Below, piece by piece: positions 34,342 through 42,691 of a stretch of DNA of 64,000 bases. A model generated the notes under the pieces. It did not search any database. It was not told the origin of the DNA and was given only the letters and a program-made list of their open reading frames with translations. Made by a program: the position numbers and the translations under genes. Origin of the DNA: Idiomarina seosinensis (GTDB lineage Bacteria; Pseudomonadota; Gammaproteobacteria; Enterobacterales; Alteromonadaceae); contig NZ_PIQF01000002.1 in assembly GCF_003987275.1 (NCBI RefSeq), forward strand, positions 372,001 to 436,000, in the 5' to 3' direction. Position 1 is the first letter of the stretch, and the number at the start of each line of letters is the position of its first letter.

Positions 34342-35403
34342 TTAATGTAGAGCGGCTGCTTTAAAGGCCGCGTAGACGCAGTAGCCGGCTCTTAAATTGA
34401 GCCGCTCTATCGATGCTTTGGTAACTAGCGCTCTCAATTGCTGCTCACCTACAGCGAGCTCTACGACCATTTCTGCATCATGTTGCGCGCGTTCAAAACC
34501 TACTATTTGGGCACGCACCTGATTGTTTAACGAGGTATTTTTTAACGGTCCGGTAGCCAGACTAACATCCCGCGCCCACACCAATAGCCTTTTCGAATCT
34601 GAGTTAGCTGGTAACCCTGTCGTTGGTAGCCACAGCGTTTGCTGCCCAAGTTGCCAAGCCAACAATCCGTCTTTCTGGTTGTTATCACCAGGTGATATAC
34701 TTAACACCGAAAGCGGTCCCTCATCGTGCAACGACAATTGACCCACTTGTTGTTGTAAGGTCCCCGTCGATAAGAGCTTCCCTTCACGCATAATCACCAC
34801 TTCATCGGCCAGTTGTACCACTTCATCAACATGGTGCGACACCAACAATATCGGCAACGCAAACCGCTGCTGAATACGTTTTAGATCCGCCATGATCTGC
34901 GATTTTGCTGCTTGGTCCAGGCCGTTCATCGGCTCATCCAGCAATAGCAGTTGTGGTTGCGACAACAACGCTCTCGCAATAGCAACCCGTTGCTGCTGCC
35001 CTCCGGATAGTTGGGCAGGTTTACGCTGCATAAATGGTTGCAAAGATAATAACTCGATAATGTCTTCAAACTGCATGGCACAGGCTTTTAACACGCTTGC
35101 TCTAGGCATTCCGTAACGTAGATTCGCCTCAACGGTTTTGGTGGTAAACAGGTGAGGCTGCTGAAACACTAGTGCAATACCTCGCTGCTCTGTCTTAACG
35201 ATACGTTCCTGCGCATGCCAAATATTATTTTGCCAACACACCGTTCCTCTTAAGCCAGGCTCAAGTCCAGCAATACTTCTTAGCAAGGTGCTCTTGCCAC
35301 AACCAGATGGGCCGAAAATCGCTGTCACTTTATGCGCAGCAAACTGATGCGCTAATTGCAGCCTGAAATCCCCCCGTTGTAATTCAATATCAACGTGCAA
35401 CAT
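34342..35403 (-). CDS. modC: ModC, molybdate ABC transporter ATPase
   Basis: ATPase of the molybdate importer. Walker A GPSGCGKST (about 32-40), signature LSGGQQQRVAIARALL and Walker B LLLLDEPMNGLD are clear. The C-terminal part (about 290-353) is a TOBE/Mop-like molybdate-binding domain with NQVRAQIVG and ELAVGEQQLRALVTKASIERLNL. 353 residues fits ModC. It overlaps modB by 14 bases and is the last gene of the operon. Confidence 0.95.
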   Translation of the reverse strand: MLHVDIELQRGDFRLQLAHQFAAHKVTAIFGPSGCGKSTLLRSIAGLEPGLRGTVCWQNNIWHAQERIVKTEQRGIALVFQQPHLFTTKTVEANLRYGMPRASVLKACAMQFEDIIELLSLQPFMQRKPAQLSGGQQQRVAIARALLSQPQLLLLDEPMNGLDQAAKSQIMADLKRIQQRFALPILLVSHHVDEVVQLADEVVIMREGKLLSTGTLQQQVGQLSLHDEGPLSVLSISPGDNNQKDGLLAWQLGQQTLWLPTTGLPANSDSKRLLVWARDVSLATGPLKNTSLNNQVRAQIVGFERAQHDAEMVVELAVGEQQLRALVTKASIERLNLRAGYCVYAAFKAAALH

Positions 35404-36079
35404 AACGGGCTCCCCCCGTTGGCCTTTTTTGCCAAGTGTAAACGGCCATCAGCACTACAAATGAGAAAAGCAGTAATCCAAGTGAAAGGTTTTCAGCAGC
35501 CTGGTAATTCATCGCTTCGGCATGGTCATAGATTAGGACAGATAGCACCTGCGTTTCGCCGGGTATGCTGCCACCCAACATTAGGATGACGCCAAATTCA
35601 CCCAAAGTGTGAGCAAAGCTTAACGTCGCCGCGATCAAGAACCCTCCTTGGCAGGATGGTACCACTATGGTCCAGAACCTTCGCCACCAGCCGGCTCCAA
35701 GAGTAGCCGCAACGTCCAGTTGACCCTGACTGATTTGTCGAAATGACTCTGTTAATGGTTGCACCGCAAACGGCAACGAGTACAAAATTGAACCAATAAG
35801 AATGCCTTCAAAGCTAAACGCCAGATGCTGCAACCCGAGTGATTCAAGTGTTGCGCCAACAAAGCCCTCAGGGCCTAGCCAAATTAATAGATAAAAACCC
35901 AACACCGTCGGCGGCAATACTAAAGGCAGGGCAACTATCGCCTGTACCGGCGCACTTAACCAACTGCGCTGACGTGCTAACCACCAAGCCAGTGGAGTTG
36001 CTATAACCAGCAAAATCAAGGTGGTATAACCCCCCAATTGTAAGGTTAATGTCACTGCCTGCCAGTCGCTACTATCCAT
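35390..36079 (-). CDS. modB: ModB, molybdate ABC transporter permease
   Basis: Membrane channel of the molybdate importer, 229 residues with five hydrophobic segments. Family text includes LPLVLPPTVLGFYLLIWLG and the coupling loop AATLGAGWWRRFWTIVVPSCQGG with HTLGEFGVILMLGGSIPGETQ. It begins at the last base of modA and overlaps modC. Confidence 0.95.
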   Translation of the reverse strand: MDSSDWQAVTLTLQLGGYTTLILLVIATPLAWWLARQRSWLSAPVQAIVALPLVLPPTVLGFYLLIWLGPEGFVGATLESLGLQHLAFSFEGILIGSILYSLPFAVQPLTESFRQISQGQLDVAATLGAGWWRRFWTIVVPSCQGGFLIAATLSFAHTLGEFGVILMLGGSIPGETQVLSVLIYDHAEAMNYQAAENLSLGLLLFSFVVLMAVYTWQKRPTGGARYVAR

Positions 36080-36825
36080 TAGTTTTTCACCCGCTCTGGC
36101 TCAATACCGTAATGACGTTTTACCTCATCGAATTCTTGTCTTTGTACAAAACGGCTAAACTCATTGGCTAAATTCTTATCTTTAGCTGACTTAAGTACAG
36201 CATGCGCCTGGCGAAGCAATGCCTCATTTTCTAGGGCGATTCGATACATTCGCGTTTCGCTTTGCTGCTCTAACGGGATAACAGATAACGCGACAAAACC
36301 AAAATCGGCTGCTCCTGAATGCACCATGTGCACGGCCTGAGCTACATTCTCACTGTAGACAAGGTTGGGCTGTATCTGATGATAAATGTGCTGCTGTTCC
36401 AAATAGCCTTTTGCGGCCTGGCCAAACGGCGCATGCTTTGGTTGCGCTATAGCCACTCGTTGCTGCTGCAGGAGTTTAACGAGATCTGTCTCGGCCGTTA
36501 ATTGAGCTTCAGACTTTGACCATAATACCAACTGGCCGTAACCATCAGTAACTACCTCACCAGCAAGCAGATCGTTGTCGCTCAACGCTTTAAGGTAAGC
36601 CATATTCGCAGAAAAAATCAGGTCAAACGGAGCTCCGCGTATTATCTGCGTCGCGAGTTTTCCGGATGAACCAAACACGAAACGAACCTGGTGTTGCTGC
36701 CGCTGTTCGAACTGCTGCGCGAGATGGTTTAACAGGGGCCGGTAGCTTGACGCTGCCGCAATAGTAAGTTCCGCAGCACTTAACCCAGGAGTCAATAACA
36801 TCAATAACAATAATAGGCGCTTCAC
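36079..36825 (-). CDS. modA: ModA, periplasmic molybdate-binding protein
   Basis: Binds molybdate in the periplasm for ModBC. The first 18-20 residues are a signal peptide (MKRLLLLLMLLTPGLSA). The mature part has LTIAAASSYRPLL, FVFGSSGKLATQIIRGAPFDLIFSANMAYL and the C-terminal domain typical of ModA. 248 residues. It starts 4 bp after moaE, joining cofactor synthesis and metal uptake in one transcript. Confidence 0.94.
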   Translation of the reverse strand: MKRLLLLLMLLTPGLSAAELTIAAASSYRPLLNHLAQQFEQRQQHQVRFVFGSSGKLATQIIRGAPFDLIFSANMAYLKALSDNDLLAGEVVTDGYGQLVLWSKSEAQLTAETDLVKLLQQQRVAIAQPKHAPFGQAAKGYLEQQHIYHQIQPNLVYSENVAQAVHMVHSGAADFGFVALSVIPLEQQSETRMYRIALENEALLRQAHAVLKSAKDKNLANEFSRFVQRQEFDEVKRHYGIEPERVKN

Positions 36826-36829
36826 CCGA

Positions 36830-37282
36830 CTACTCCTGCCAGCGTTCTGCAGCTTGCTGATCCGATGCTTTTGCAGCTACCCAAGATGGTTCGCCATGAA
36901 CGCTATGCTCCTTTTTCCAAAACGGCGCCCGTGTCTTTAAATAATCCATAATAAAATTGGCTGCCTCAAATGCCGCCAGACGATGAGCACTAGCAACGCC
37001 AACAAACACAATTTGTTCGTTAACCTTAAGGTATCCAACACGATGGATAACCGTTACCGCATGTAACGGCCAGCGTGCCTTAGCGACATCGACAATATTA
37101 GACAATGCCTTTTCGGTCATCCCAGGGTAATGTTCCAGCTCCAGCCCGAGCAGCTGTCCTTCCTCGTCTCGCACTAAACCACTAAAGGTAACCACCGCTC
37201 CACTGGCATGCCCATCATTCAGCTGCCTATATTCTGCTTCCAAATCGAAATCTTCGGTCTGGACTTTGATACGCTTTAGCAC
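36830..37282 (-). CDS. moaE: MoaE, molybdopterin synthase large subunit
   Basis: Catalytic subunit of molybdopterin synthase, which transfers sulfur from MoaD-thiocarboxylate to precursor Z. The 150 residues contain GAVVTFSGLVRDE, LELEHYPGMTEKAL, VTVIHRVGYLKVNEQIVFVGVAS and the active-site region LKTRAPFWKKE with the catalytic lysines. It follows moaD by 4 bp. Confidence 0.96.
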   Translation of the reverse strand: MLKRIKVQTEDFDLEAEYRQLNDGHASGAVVTFSGLVRDEEGQLLGLELEHYPGMTEKALSNIVDVAKARWPLHAVTVIHRVGYLKVNEQIVFVGVASAHRLAAFEAANFIMDYLKTRAPFWKKEHSVHGEPSWVAAKASDQQAAERWQE

Positions 37283-37286
37283 TGCC

Positions 37287-37535
37287 CTAGCCTCCCGTTA
37301 CCGGCGGGAATAGCGCTAATTCATCGCCTTCTTTTACCACCGTCGAGTGATCAGCAAACTCTTGGTTAACCGCACATAACAAATCATAGCGTGATAACTC
37401 TTTATGCCAGAGCTGAGACTGCTGTTTTAACTGCTCAACGACTTCACTAACCGATTTTGGTTGCTCTAACGGTAACTGCATCCGGTCGCTGCTCAGGCGC
37501 TCTCTTAAAACCGCAAAAAATTTAATCGTCAACAT
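37287..37535 (-). CDS. moaD: MoaD, molybdopterin synthase sulfur carrier
   Basis: Ubiquitin-like sulfur carrier. 82 residues ending in the required Gly-Gly (FPPVTGG). The start MLTIKFFAVLRERL and DELALFPPVTGG are typical. It is activated by the MoeB-like enzyme and works with MoaE. It follows moaC by 2 bp. Confidence 0.96.
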   Translation of the reverse strand: MLTIKFFAVLRERLSSDRMQLPLEQPKSVSEVVEQLKQQSQLWHKELSRYDLLCAVNQEFADHSTVVKEGDELALFPPVTGG

Positions 37536-37537
37536 AA

Positions 37538-38029
37538 TTAGACTCCATTAGCGTCATCAAACTGCCAGTGCCCGCGCTTACCACCCTTTTTCTCAAGCAA
37601 ATGCGTAGCATTTATCACCATGCCAGGATCTACCGCCTTGCACATATCGTAGAGTGTCAGCGCAGCGACAGACGCAGCGGTCAGTGCTTCCATCTCAACG
37701 CCGGTATTGCCGTTAACTTTGCATTCTGTGGTGATTCGGATACTGCCTTTTTCTTCGCATACTTCGAAATCGACCGAAACACCGGTGAGCGCCAGCGGAT
37801 GACACAGTGGAATCAGATCACTGCAGCGTTTAGCCGCCATAATTCCTGCAATCCGAGCGGTCGCCAATACATCGCCTTTTTTATCCGCGGCCTTTTGTAA
37901 CAGCTGCAATACGTCGGAGCGCGTTTCAAGCGTGCTGGTTGCTTTGGCAACACGCTCTGTTATCGACTTACTGCCAACATCGACCATGTGCGCAGCGCCT
38001 TCCTCGTTGACATGAGTAAGTTCATTCAT
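37538..38029 (-). CDS. moaC: MoaC, cyclic pyranopterin monophosphate synthase
   Basis: Second enzyme of molybdopterin synthesis, acting on the MoaA product. 163 residues with MVDVGSKSITERVAKA, ARIAGIMAAKRCSDLIPLCHPL, TGVEMEALTAASVAALTLYDMCKA and the active-site EKKGGKRGHW near the end. Its ATG overlaps the moaB stop by one base. Confidence 0.97.
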   Translation of the reverse strand: MNELTHVNEEGAAHMVDVGSKSITERVAKATSTLETRSDVLQLLQKAADKKGDVLATARIAGIMAAKRCSDLIPLCHPLALTGVSVDFEVCEEKGSIRITTECKVNGNTGVEMEALTAASVAALTLYDMCKAVDPGMVINATHLLEKKGGKRGHWQFDDANGV

Positions 38030-38547
38030 TAAGCACCCCCTTTCAGTAAATGGCCGACGAAATTACATGGTCCCTGACGCGAATCCAGCTGCGGCTTTAA
38101 TAGTTGATTCCAGGCCAACTGAGCCGCTCCACCTGAGCCTGGTACTGCCGCAATAAATGTTCTATTGGTAATCCCCGCAAAGGCTCTGGACTGCAGCGAT
38201 GACGAGCCAATATCCTCATAGGAAAGCATCCGGAACAGTTCTCCAAAACCATCGACTTTTGCATCCAATAACGGCTCTATAGCCGCTTGAGTGACATTAT
38301 CCGGGGCAAAGCCAGTACCGCCATTAGTCAACACCACGTCAATCTCATCAGCAGCAATAAGTTGGCATACTGCGGCTCTTATTAGGTGTTGGTTATGTAC
38401 AATAACCTCTCGGTGAGCAACGTTATGCCCTGCTTGCTCGGCCCATTGCTGTATCGCGTCTCCGGTCGAATCATTGCTGCTATCCCGCTTATCCGAAAAA
38501 GTTAGCACTGCTATATTTAATGCTTTGAATGATTTATTCGCTGCCAT
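38029..38547 (-). CDS. moaB: MoaB, molybdopterin-binding protein
   Basis: MoaB/Mog-fold protein, 172 residues. It has NIAVLTFSDKRDSSNDSTGD near the start, the MPT-binding LTNGGTGFAPDNVTQAAIEPLL and FAGITNRTFIAAVPGSGGAAQLAW. It differs from the MogA at 8958. In E. coli MoaB is dispensable; some MoaB proteins adenylate molybdopterin. It begins one base after mobA ends. Confidence 0.94.
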   Translation of the reverse strand: MAANKSFKALNIAVLTFSDKRDSSNDSTGDAIQQWAEQAGHNVAHREVIVHNQHLIRAAVCQLIAADEIDVVLTNGGTGFAPDNVTQAAIEPLLDAKVDGFGELFRMLSYEDIGSSSLQSRAFAGITNRTFIAAVPGSGGAAQLAWNQLLKPQLDSRQGPCNFVGHLLKGGA

Positions 38548-39123
38548 TTATAAAATTCCTTGCTCTTCAGATTCTTTAACACTCTGCCACTGCGCTGGAG
38601 TATTGGTGTTCATTAAAAGCGATGGTTGTTCTGCGGTTAGCTCTACACTGTTCAAATATCGTAATAACGAGCGTATCGAAAGATCCGAATCGGAGGTGGT
38701 TAAACGTGTCTGCAGATAATCAATAGTTAACGAACTACAGGGCAGCACACAAGGCAACGCCGATACCTGATAACAGGCCGCCCTGTTTGACTGAGAAGGT
38801 GCGATAAGTCGCTTTAATGTCGGAACGTTCAACTTGGGCATATCAACAGGCACGATCAGCACTTGTTGCACCGTTTGAGATTTCAACGTTATTAACTGCT
38901 TAAGCCCGGCATGAATGCCGCCTAATGGGCCTTGTTCTGGATATTCATCAGCAATCCCGCCAAATTTCTCAGCACACACGATAATAGGATTACAGCCAAC
39001 GGTCTCCAGTACTCGGCGAGTCCGTTCTAGCAATGTGGTTCCATGAATACGAAGTTGAGCCTTATCCTCGCCCATACGGGAGGACTTACCGCCGGCTAGC
39101 AGCAATGCCGCAATGTCTGACAT
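38548..39123 (-). CDS. mobA: MobA, molybdenum cofactor guanylyltransferase
   Basis: Adds GMP to the molybdenum cofactor to make the MGD form needed by NarG. The nucleotide motif LLLAGGKSSRMGEDKAQL (about 7-24) and VPVDMPKLNVPTLKRLI are clear. 191 residues. No mobB is seen in the window. It follows moaA by 5 bp. Confidence 0.94.
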   Translation of the reverse strand: MSDIAALLLAGGKSSRMGEDKAQLRIHGTTLLERTRRVLETVGCNPIIVCAEKFGGIADEYPEQGPLGGIHAGLKQLITLKSQTVQQVLIVPVDMPKLNVPTLKRLIAPSQSNRAACYQVSALPCVLPCSSLTIDYLQTRLTTSDSDLSIRSLLRYLNSVELTAEQPSLLMNTNTPAQWQSVKESEEQGIL

Positions 39124-39128
39124 CGCGG

Positions 39129-40106
39129 CTACCCTCCAATCATCGCGAGATTACGGGTTGCTCCGCTATTGCCGTCATGCAATCCATGAGTCGCTTCTTT
39201 AAACAACACATTGTTTTGCAATGCCTGCATCAACGGTTCGGGATCGTCGCTTTGTAGGTAATCCCTTATATCCTGATGTTTTTCAGTAAATAAACAGAGG
39301 AAAAGCTGACCCCGGCTAGATACACGAAGACGGTTGCAATCATCACAAAAATCGCGGCTGTAAGGCATAATCAAACCCATTTGGCCCGCATAGTCAGGAT
39401 GAGAAAACTCCTGCGCCGGCCCATCGTTATTGGCCCTTTGTTGCTGGCTCCAGCCTTCGGCTAATAAGCGCTGTTTTATATTTTCACCACTAAAGTGGTG
39501 TTTATTATAGTAAGCGACGTTATCTGAGGTTCTCATTAATTCGATGAAACGCAGAGCCACATTACGCTGTTTTATAAAGTCCAGAAATTGAGGTAGCTCG
39601 CCACCATTGTATTGGCGTAGTAAAACGGTATTCACTTTTACTTTAGCGAAGTCCATTGCCACCGCTTGATCAATTCCCTCAATTATTTGCTCTAGCTTAT
39701 TTTGGCCGGTAATTAAATGGAACGTCGAAGGATCCAGACTATCGATGCTAACGTTTATCGCATCAACACCAGCCGCCTTCCAGTCCGGTAAATCGCGCTG
39801 CAGTCGATAGCCATTTGTTGTTATGGCTACTTTCTCGATACCAGGCACTGACTTGCAGGTTTCGATAACTTCGGTTAAGTCACGCCGCAAACAAGGTTCG
39901 CCACCGGTTAGTCGAATTTTTGTGGTGCCTAACTTAGCGAAGGCTGTTACCAACCGGCGAATTTCGGGCACAGTAATTTCGTGTTTCCGAGAACTACAAT
40001 CCGGTCCATCCGGTAAGCAATAGTCACAGCGGAAGTTACAGCTTTCTGTAAGAGATAAGCGTAAATACGTAAAGCGCCGCGCAAATCGGTCTTGCAACGT
40101 TTTCAT
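39129..40106 (-). CDS. moaA: MoaA, GTP 3',8-cyclase (radical SAM)
   Basis: First step of molybdenum cofactor synthesis. The 325-residue product has the SAM cluster motif CNFRCDYC (about 23-30), LTGGEPCLRRDL, the C-terminal second cluster CDDCNRLRVSSRGQLFLCL and the catalytic Gly-Gly tail (MIGG). I start at the ATG at 40106, which follows AAAGGTGAC; the frame extends 23 codons upstream but only through the structured leader. It heads a nine-gene operon with gaps of five bases or less. Confidence 0.96.
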   Translation of the reverse strand: MKTLQDRFARRFTYLRLSLTESCNFRCDYCLPDGPDCSSRKHEITVPEIRRLVTAFAKLGTTKIRLTGGEPCLRRDLTEVIETCKSVPGIEKVAITTNGYRLQRDLPDWKAAGVDAINVSIDSLDPSTFHLITGQNKLEQIIEGIDQAVAMDFAKVKVNTVLLRQYNGGELPQFLDFIKQRNVALRFIELMRTSDNVAYYNKHHFSGENIKQRLLAEGWSQQQRANNDGPAQEFSHPDYAGQMGLIMPYSRDFCDDCNRLRVSSRGQLFLCLFTEKHQDIRDYLQSDDPEPLMQALQNNVLFKEATHGLHDGNSGATRNLAMIGG

Positions 40107-40220
40107 AATTGTCACCTTTCCAGGGTCGGGAGGTGAGACCGTTTCCAGTCGCACCCGGTGGTCTGGCTTGACCACGGCTCACGGTTCGTATCTTTCTTAG
40201 AAAAGACGTAGATCCCGTCG
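40107..40220 (-). ncRNA. Structured moaA leader, candidate Moco riboswitch
   Basis: The leader right before moaA can fold into several nested stems (given in plus coordinates): CGGGA 40126-40130 with TCCCG 40213-40217; GTGAG 40133-40137 with CTCAC 40178-40182; and GTGGTC 40158-40163 with GACCAC 40170-40175. The AAAGGTGAC ribosome site lies directly outside the fold. Moco RNA motifs occupy this position before moaA in many gammaproteobacteria. I cannot run a covariance search, so the class is inferred from position and stems. Confidence 0.55.
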
Positions 40221-40291
40221 CTCGGCGAATGTGGAACTCAGAATACGCAGCAAAACGACTGAACGAAATTCCCTTGAATGGGGGGGTGAGA

Positions 40292-40307
40292 TACCTAATC
40301 AGGGGTA
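40292..40307. promoter_or_regulatory. NarL-type 7-2-7 site between moaA and trhP
   Basis: TACCTAA-TC-AGGGGTA matches the NarL inverted heptamers at 13 of 14 positions. It lies 186 bp before the moaA ATG and 102 bp before the trhP ATG, so either operon could be controlled. Confidence 0.6.
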
Positions 40308-40324
40308 GTTAACATGAGGGAACA

Positions 40325-40364
40325 TTGACCCAAATCAAGTTTTTATTAGCCTGACTTTGATAAT
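40325..40364 (+). promoter_or_regulatory. FNR class II promoter of trhP
   Basis: TTGAC-CCAA-ATCAA (40325-40338) matches FNR at nine of ten positions. A -10 element GATAAT lies at 40359-40364, giving a start near 40372 that is 40.5 bp from the box centre, the classic activating distance. A second weaker box, CTGAT-CTAG-GTCAA (40388-40401), lies between start and ATG. Confidence 0.68.
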
Positions 40365-40408
40365 CTCTGCGCGAATTTTCAACAATACTGATCTAGGTCA
40401 ACCTGTAC

Positions 40409-41701
40409 ATGGACTCATACCGGAAACCTGAATTGCTCTGCCCAGCTGGCAACCCCGATGCTATGAAGATTGCGTTCGCATACGGAGCCGACGCAGTCTA
40501 CGCTGGTGAACCCCGTTATAGCCTGCGCGTGCGTAATAACTCTTTTACGATGGATAATATGGGCGAAGCCATTGATTACGCACATCAGCTGGGTAAACGA
40601 TTTTATGTCGTCGTCAATATTGCCCCGCATAACTCTAAACTCACTCATTTTGTTGAGCATATGGGCAAAATTATAGAACTAGCTCCAGATGCTCTCATCG
40701 TTTCTGATCCCGGTGTGATTTTATTGTTGCGCGAACATTATCCAGACCAGTCATTACACCTTTCAGTACAAGCCAATACGATTAATTGGGCCGCATTAAA
40801 ATTTTGGCAAACTCAAGGCATAGAGCGAGTCATTCTGTCTCGTGAGCTGGCCATTAAAGAGATTGCAGAAATGCGTCAGCAAGTGCCCGAGCTAGAGCTT
40901 GAGGTGTTTGTTCATGGTGCTTTATGCATGGCGTATTCAGGGCGCTGTTTGCTTTCCGGTTATATGAATAAGCGCGATCCAAACCAAGGCGCCTGCACCA
41001 ATGCCTGCCGCTGGGGGTATGAAGTTCACGAAGCAACAGCCGACGAAGTGGGTCAATATGTCCCGACACAACAAGACCTGGACCCGGTGCTGCTGGGGGA
41101 CCCCAAACGCCCTGAGGACTTGATGCTGCTGGATGAAGATATGCACGGCAGTTATATTATGAATTCGAAAGACTTACGTGCTGTGGACTTGGTCGAAGAT
41201 TTAGTCAAACTGGGTGTTCATTCTCTAAAAATAGAGGGGCGCACTAAATCCGACTATTATGTTGCTCGCACCGCCCAGGTTTACCGTCAGGCGATAGACG
41301 ACGCTGCAGCCGGTAAACCGTTTAATACAAGCCTGTTGAACGATCTTAATGGCATGGCCAATCGCGGGTTTACTCATGGTTTTTTACAACGCCATAGCGC
41401 ACAGGACTTACAAAACTATCAGCGGTCTCACAGCGAAGGTGAGCAGCTGTTAGTTGGCCAGCTAATACGCGCTATTGAACCCAATCGTTACCTGGTCAAT
41501 GTAAAGAATGGCTTTGCAGTGGGCGATTCAGTCTTGTTAATGACGCCTTCAGGCAATCAGTCATTTGAAATCGCCGAGCTACATGACGAAAAAGACAATC
41601 AGGTCATTCGTGCGCCAGGGTCGGGTTATCAGGTAATAGTGCGAACCCCTTCGCCGATTGCCGAGGATGATATTCCGTACTCTCTTCTCATTAAACAATA
41701 A
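40409..41701 (+). CDS. trhP: TrhP (YegQ), prephenate-dependent tRNA uridine hydroxylase, U32 family
   Basis: U32-family iron-sulfur protein that makes 5-hydroxyuridine at tRNA position 34 without O2. The 430 residues follow E. coli YegQ closely: KPELLCPAGNPDAMKIAFAY, YAGEPRYSLRVRNNSF, FVHGALCMAYSGRCLLSGY, NKRDPNQGACTNACRW and MNSKDLRAVDLVEDLVKLG. The cysteines of the cluster are all present. The downstream ferredoxin could supply electrons. The FNR-type promoter suggests anaerobic induction, which suits the O2-independent route. Confidence 0.92.
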   Translation: MDSYRKPELLCPAGNPDAMKIAFAYGADAVYAGEPRYSLRVRNNSFTMDNMGEAIDYAHQLGKRFYVVVNIAPHNSKLTHFVEHMGKIIELAPDALIVSDPGVILLLREHYPDQSLHLSVQANTINWAALKFWQTQGIERVILSRELAIKEIAEMRQQVPELELEVFVHGALCMAYSGRCLLSGYMNKRDPNQGACTNACRWGYEVHEATADEVGQYVPTQQDLDPVLLGDPKRPEDLMLLDEDMHGSYIMNSKDLRAVDLVEDLVKLGVHSLKIEGRTKSDYYVARTAQVYRQAIDDAAAGKPFNTSLLNDLNGMANRGFTHGFLQRHSAQDLQNYQRSHSEGEQLLVGQLIRAIEPNRYLVNVKNGFAVGDSVLLMTPSGNQSFEIAELHDEKDNQVIRAPGSGYQVIVRTPSPIAEDDIPYSLLIKQ

Positions 41702-41726
41702 GTGGTTAAACAGTGAGCAAGTCGAT

Positions 41727-41918
41727 ATGATAGTCATAAATGAAGATTGTATTAATTGTGACATGTGCGTTCCAGAATGCCCGGTCGAAGCGATTGATAT
41801 GGGCTCGGAACACTATGAGATCAATCAGTCGGCTTGTGTTGAATGCGAAGGCTATTATGACCAGCCAAGTTGCTATGCGGTTTGTCCGGTCGATGCCGTT
41901 GATCTAACCTCAGACTAG
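41727..41918 (+). CDS. YfhL-type 2[4Fe-4S] ferredoxin
   Basis: A 63-residue bacterial-type ferredoxin with CINCDMCVPECP (about 8-19) and CVECEGYYDQPSCYAVCP (about 38-55), the latter with the loop insertion of the YfhL group. I choose the ATG at 41727, where the conserved sequence MIVINEDCINC starts; the open frame reaches back to 41658 inside trhP. It lies 25 bp after trhP and is probably its electron donor or co-factor partner (inference). Confidence 0.9.
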   Translation: MIVINEDCINCDMCVPECPVEAIDMGSEHYEINQSACVECEGYYDQPSCYAVCPVDAVDLTSD

Positions 41919-41929
41919 GGTGAATTCTC

Positions 41930-42655
41930 ATGCACACAACCAATAAATCAAAACCTGAGGTAGCCATGCGCAACCCAATCCAATGTAATCATTGCAGTAT
42001 GCAGTCGATTTGTGTACCGGCAGGTCTGGTCTCGAGCGATGTTGAACTGCTCGACAAAAGCAGCCGCGAACCTCATGTTTATAATAAACGGACGATGGTT
42101 TACAGCCCAGACCAACCGATGCATTCTTTGTTTGCGATCAAAAGCGGTTCGGTAAAATGCTATACCATAGACAGTGAAGGTAAACAGCAAATCACCAGTT
42201 TCCATTTGGCTGGCGATATCATTGGTATGGAGTCGATAGCGCGTGGTGCCGCAGTCACTTACTGCGAAGCACTGGAGACATCAATGCTGTGTGAAATTAA
42301 GTTGAGTCGCTTATTTGCACAAAATTTTACCGGTGTTGACAAAAATCTACTGCAACTATTAAGTAAGCGTTTAGGGCAGCGCAATTCGCATTACCTTAAT
42401 GTGGTGAATACCACAGCAGAGCAAAGAGTCGCCTCATTTATTATGGCAATTAGTGACCACTTTGCCGAGCATGGATTTTCCCGCAGCGAGTTCCGTTTAC
42501 CAATGACTCGAACCGATATAGCCAATTATCTGGGTCTGGCGGTCGAGACCGTTAGCCGAATTTTTACCTCGTTAAAGCAACAAGGTGTAATTGACACACA
42601 ACAGTCGATATTAACGATAAAGAATACACCCGCACTGGAGAAGTTAATCGCTTAG
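41930..42655 (+). CDS. fnr: FNR/ANR-type oxygen-sensing regulator
   Basis: Crp/Fnr-family activator of 241 residues. The N-terminal cluster cysteines read CNHCSMQSIC (about 20-29) and a fourth Cys lies in VTYCEALE (about 105), as needed for a 4Fe-4S sensor. The cNMP-like domain has GSVKCYTIDSEGKQQITSFHLAGDIIGM. The recognition helix ANYLGLAVETVSRIF has the E..SR residues that read TTGAT boxes. It lies 11 bp after the ferredoxin, and the promoter in front of trhP has FNR boxes, so self-control is possible. It may be one of several FNR paralogues in the genome. Confidence 0.87.
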   Translation: MHTTNKSKPEVAMRNPIQCNHCSMQSICVPAGLVSSDVELLDKSSREPHVYNKRTMVYSPDQPMHSLFAIKSGSVKCYTIDSEGKQQITSFHLAGDIIGMESIARGAAVTYCEALETSMLCEIKLSRLFAQNFTGVDKNLLQLLSKRLGQRNSHYLNVVNTTAEQRVASFIMAISDHFAEHGFSRSEFRLPMTRTDIANYLGLAVETVSRIFTSLKQQGVIDTQQSILTIKNTPALEKLIA

Positions 42656-42691
42656 TGCGCTTAGTACCTAACAACAAAGCCGGAGAGCTCA

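Noticed and set aside
40107-40175. N-terminal extension of MoaA
   Set aside because: The extra 23 codons run through the structured leader; the conserved protein begins at the ATG at 40106 with a good ribosome site.
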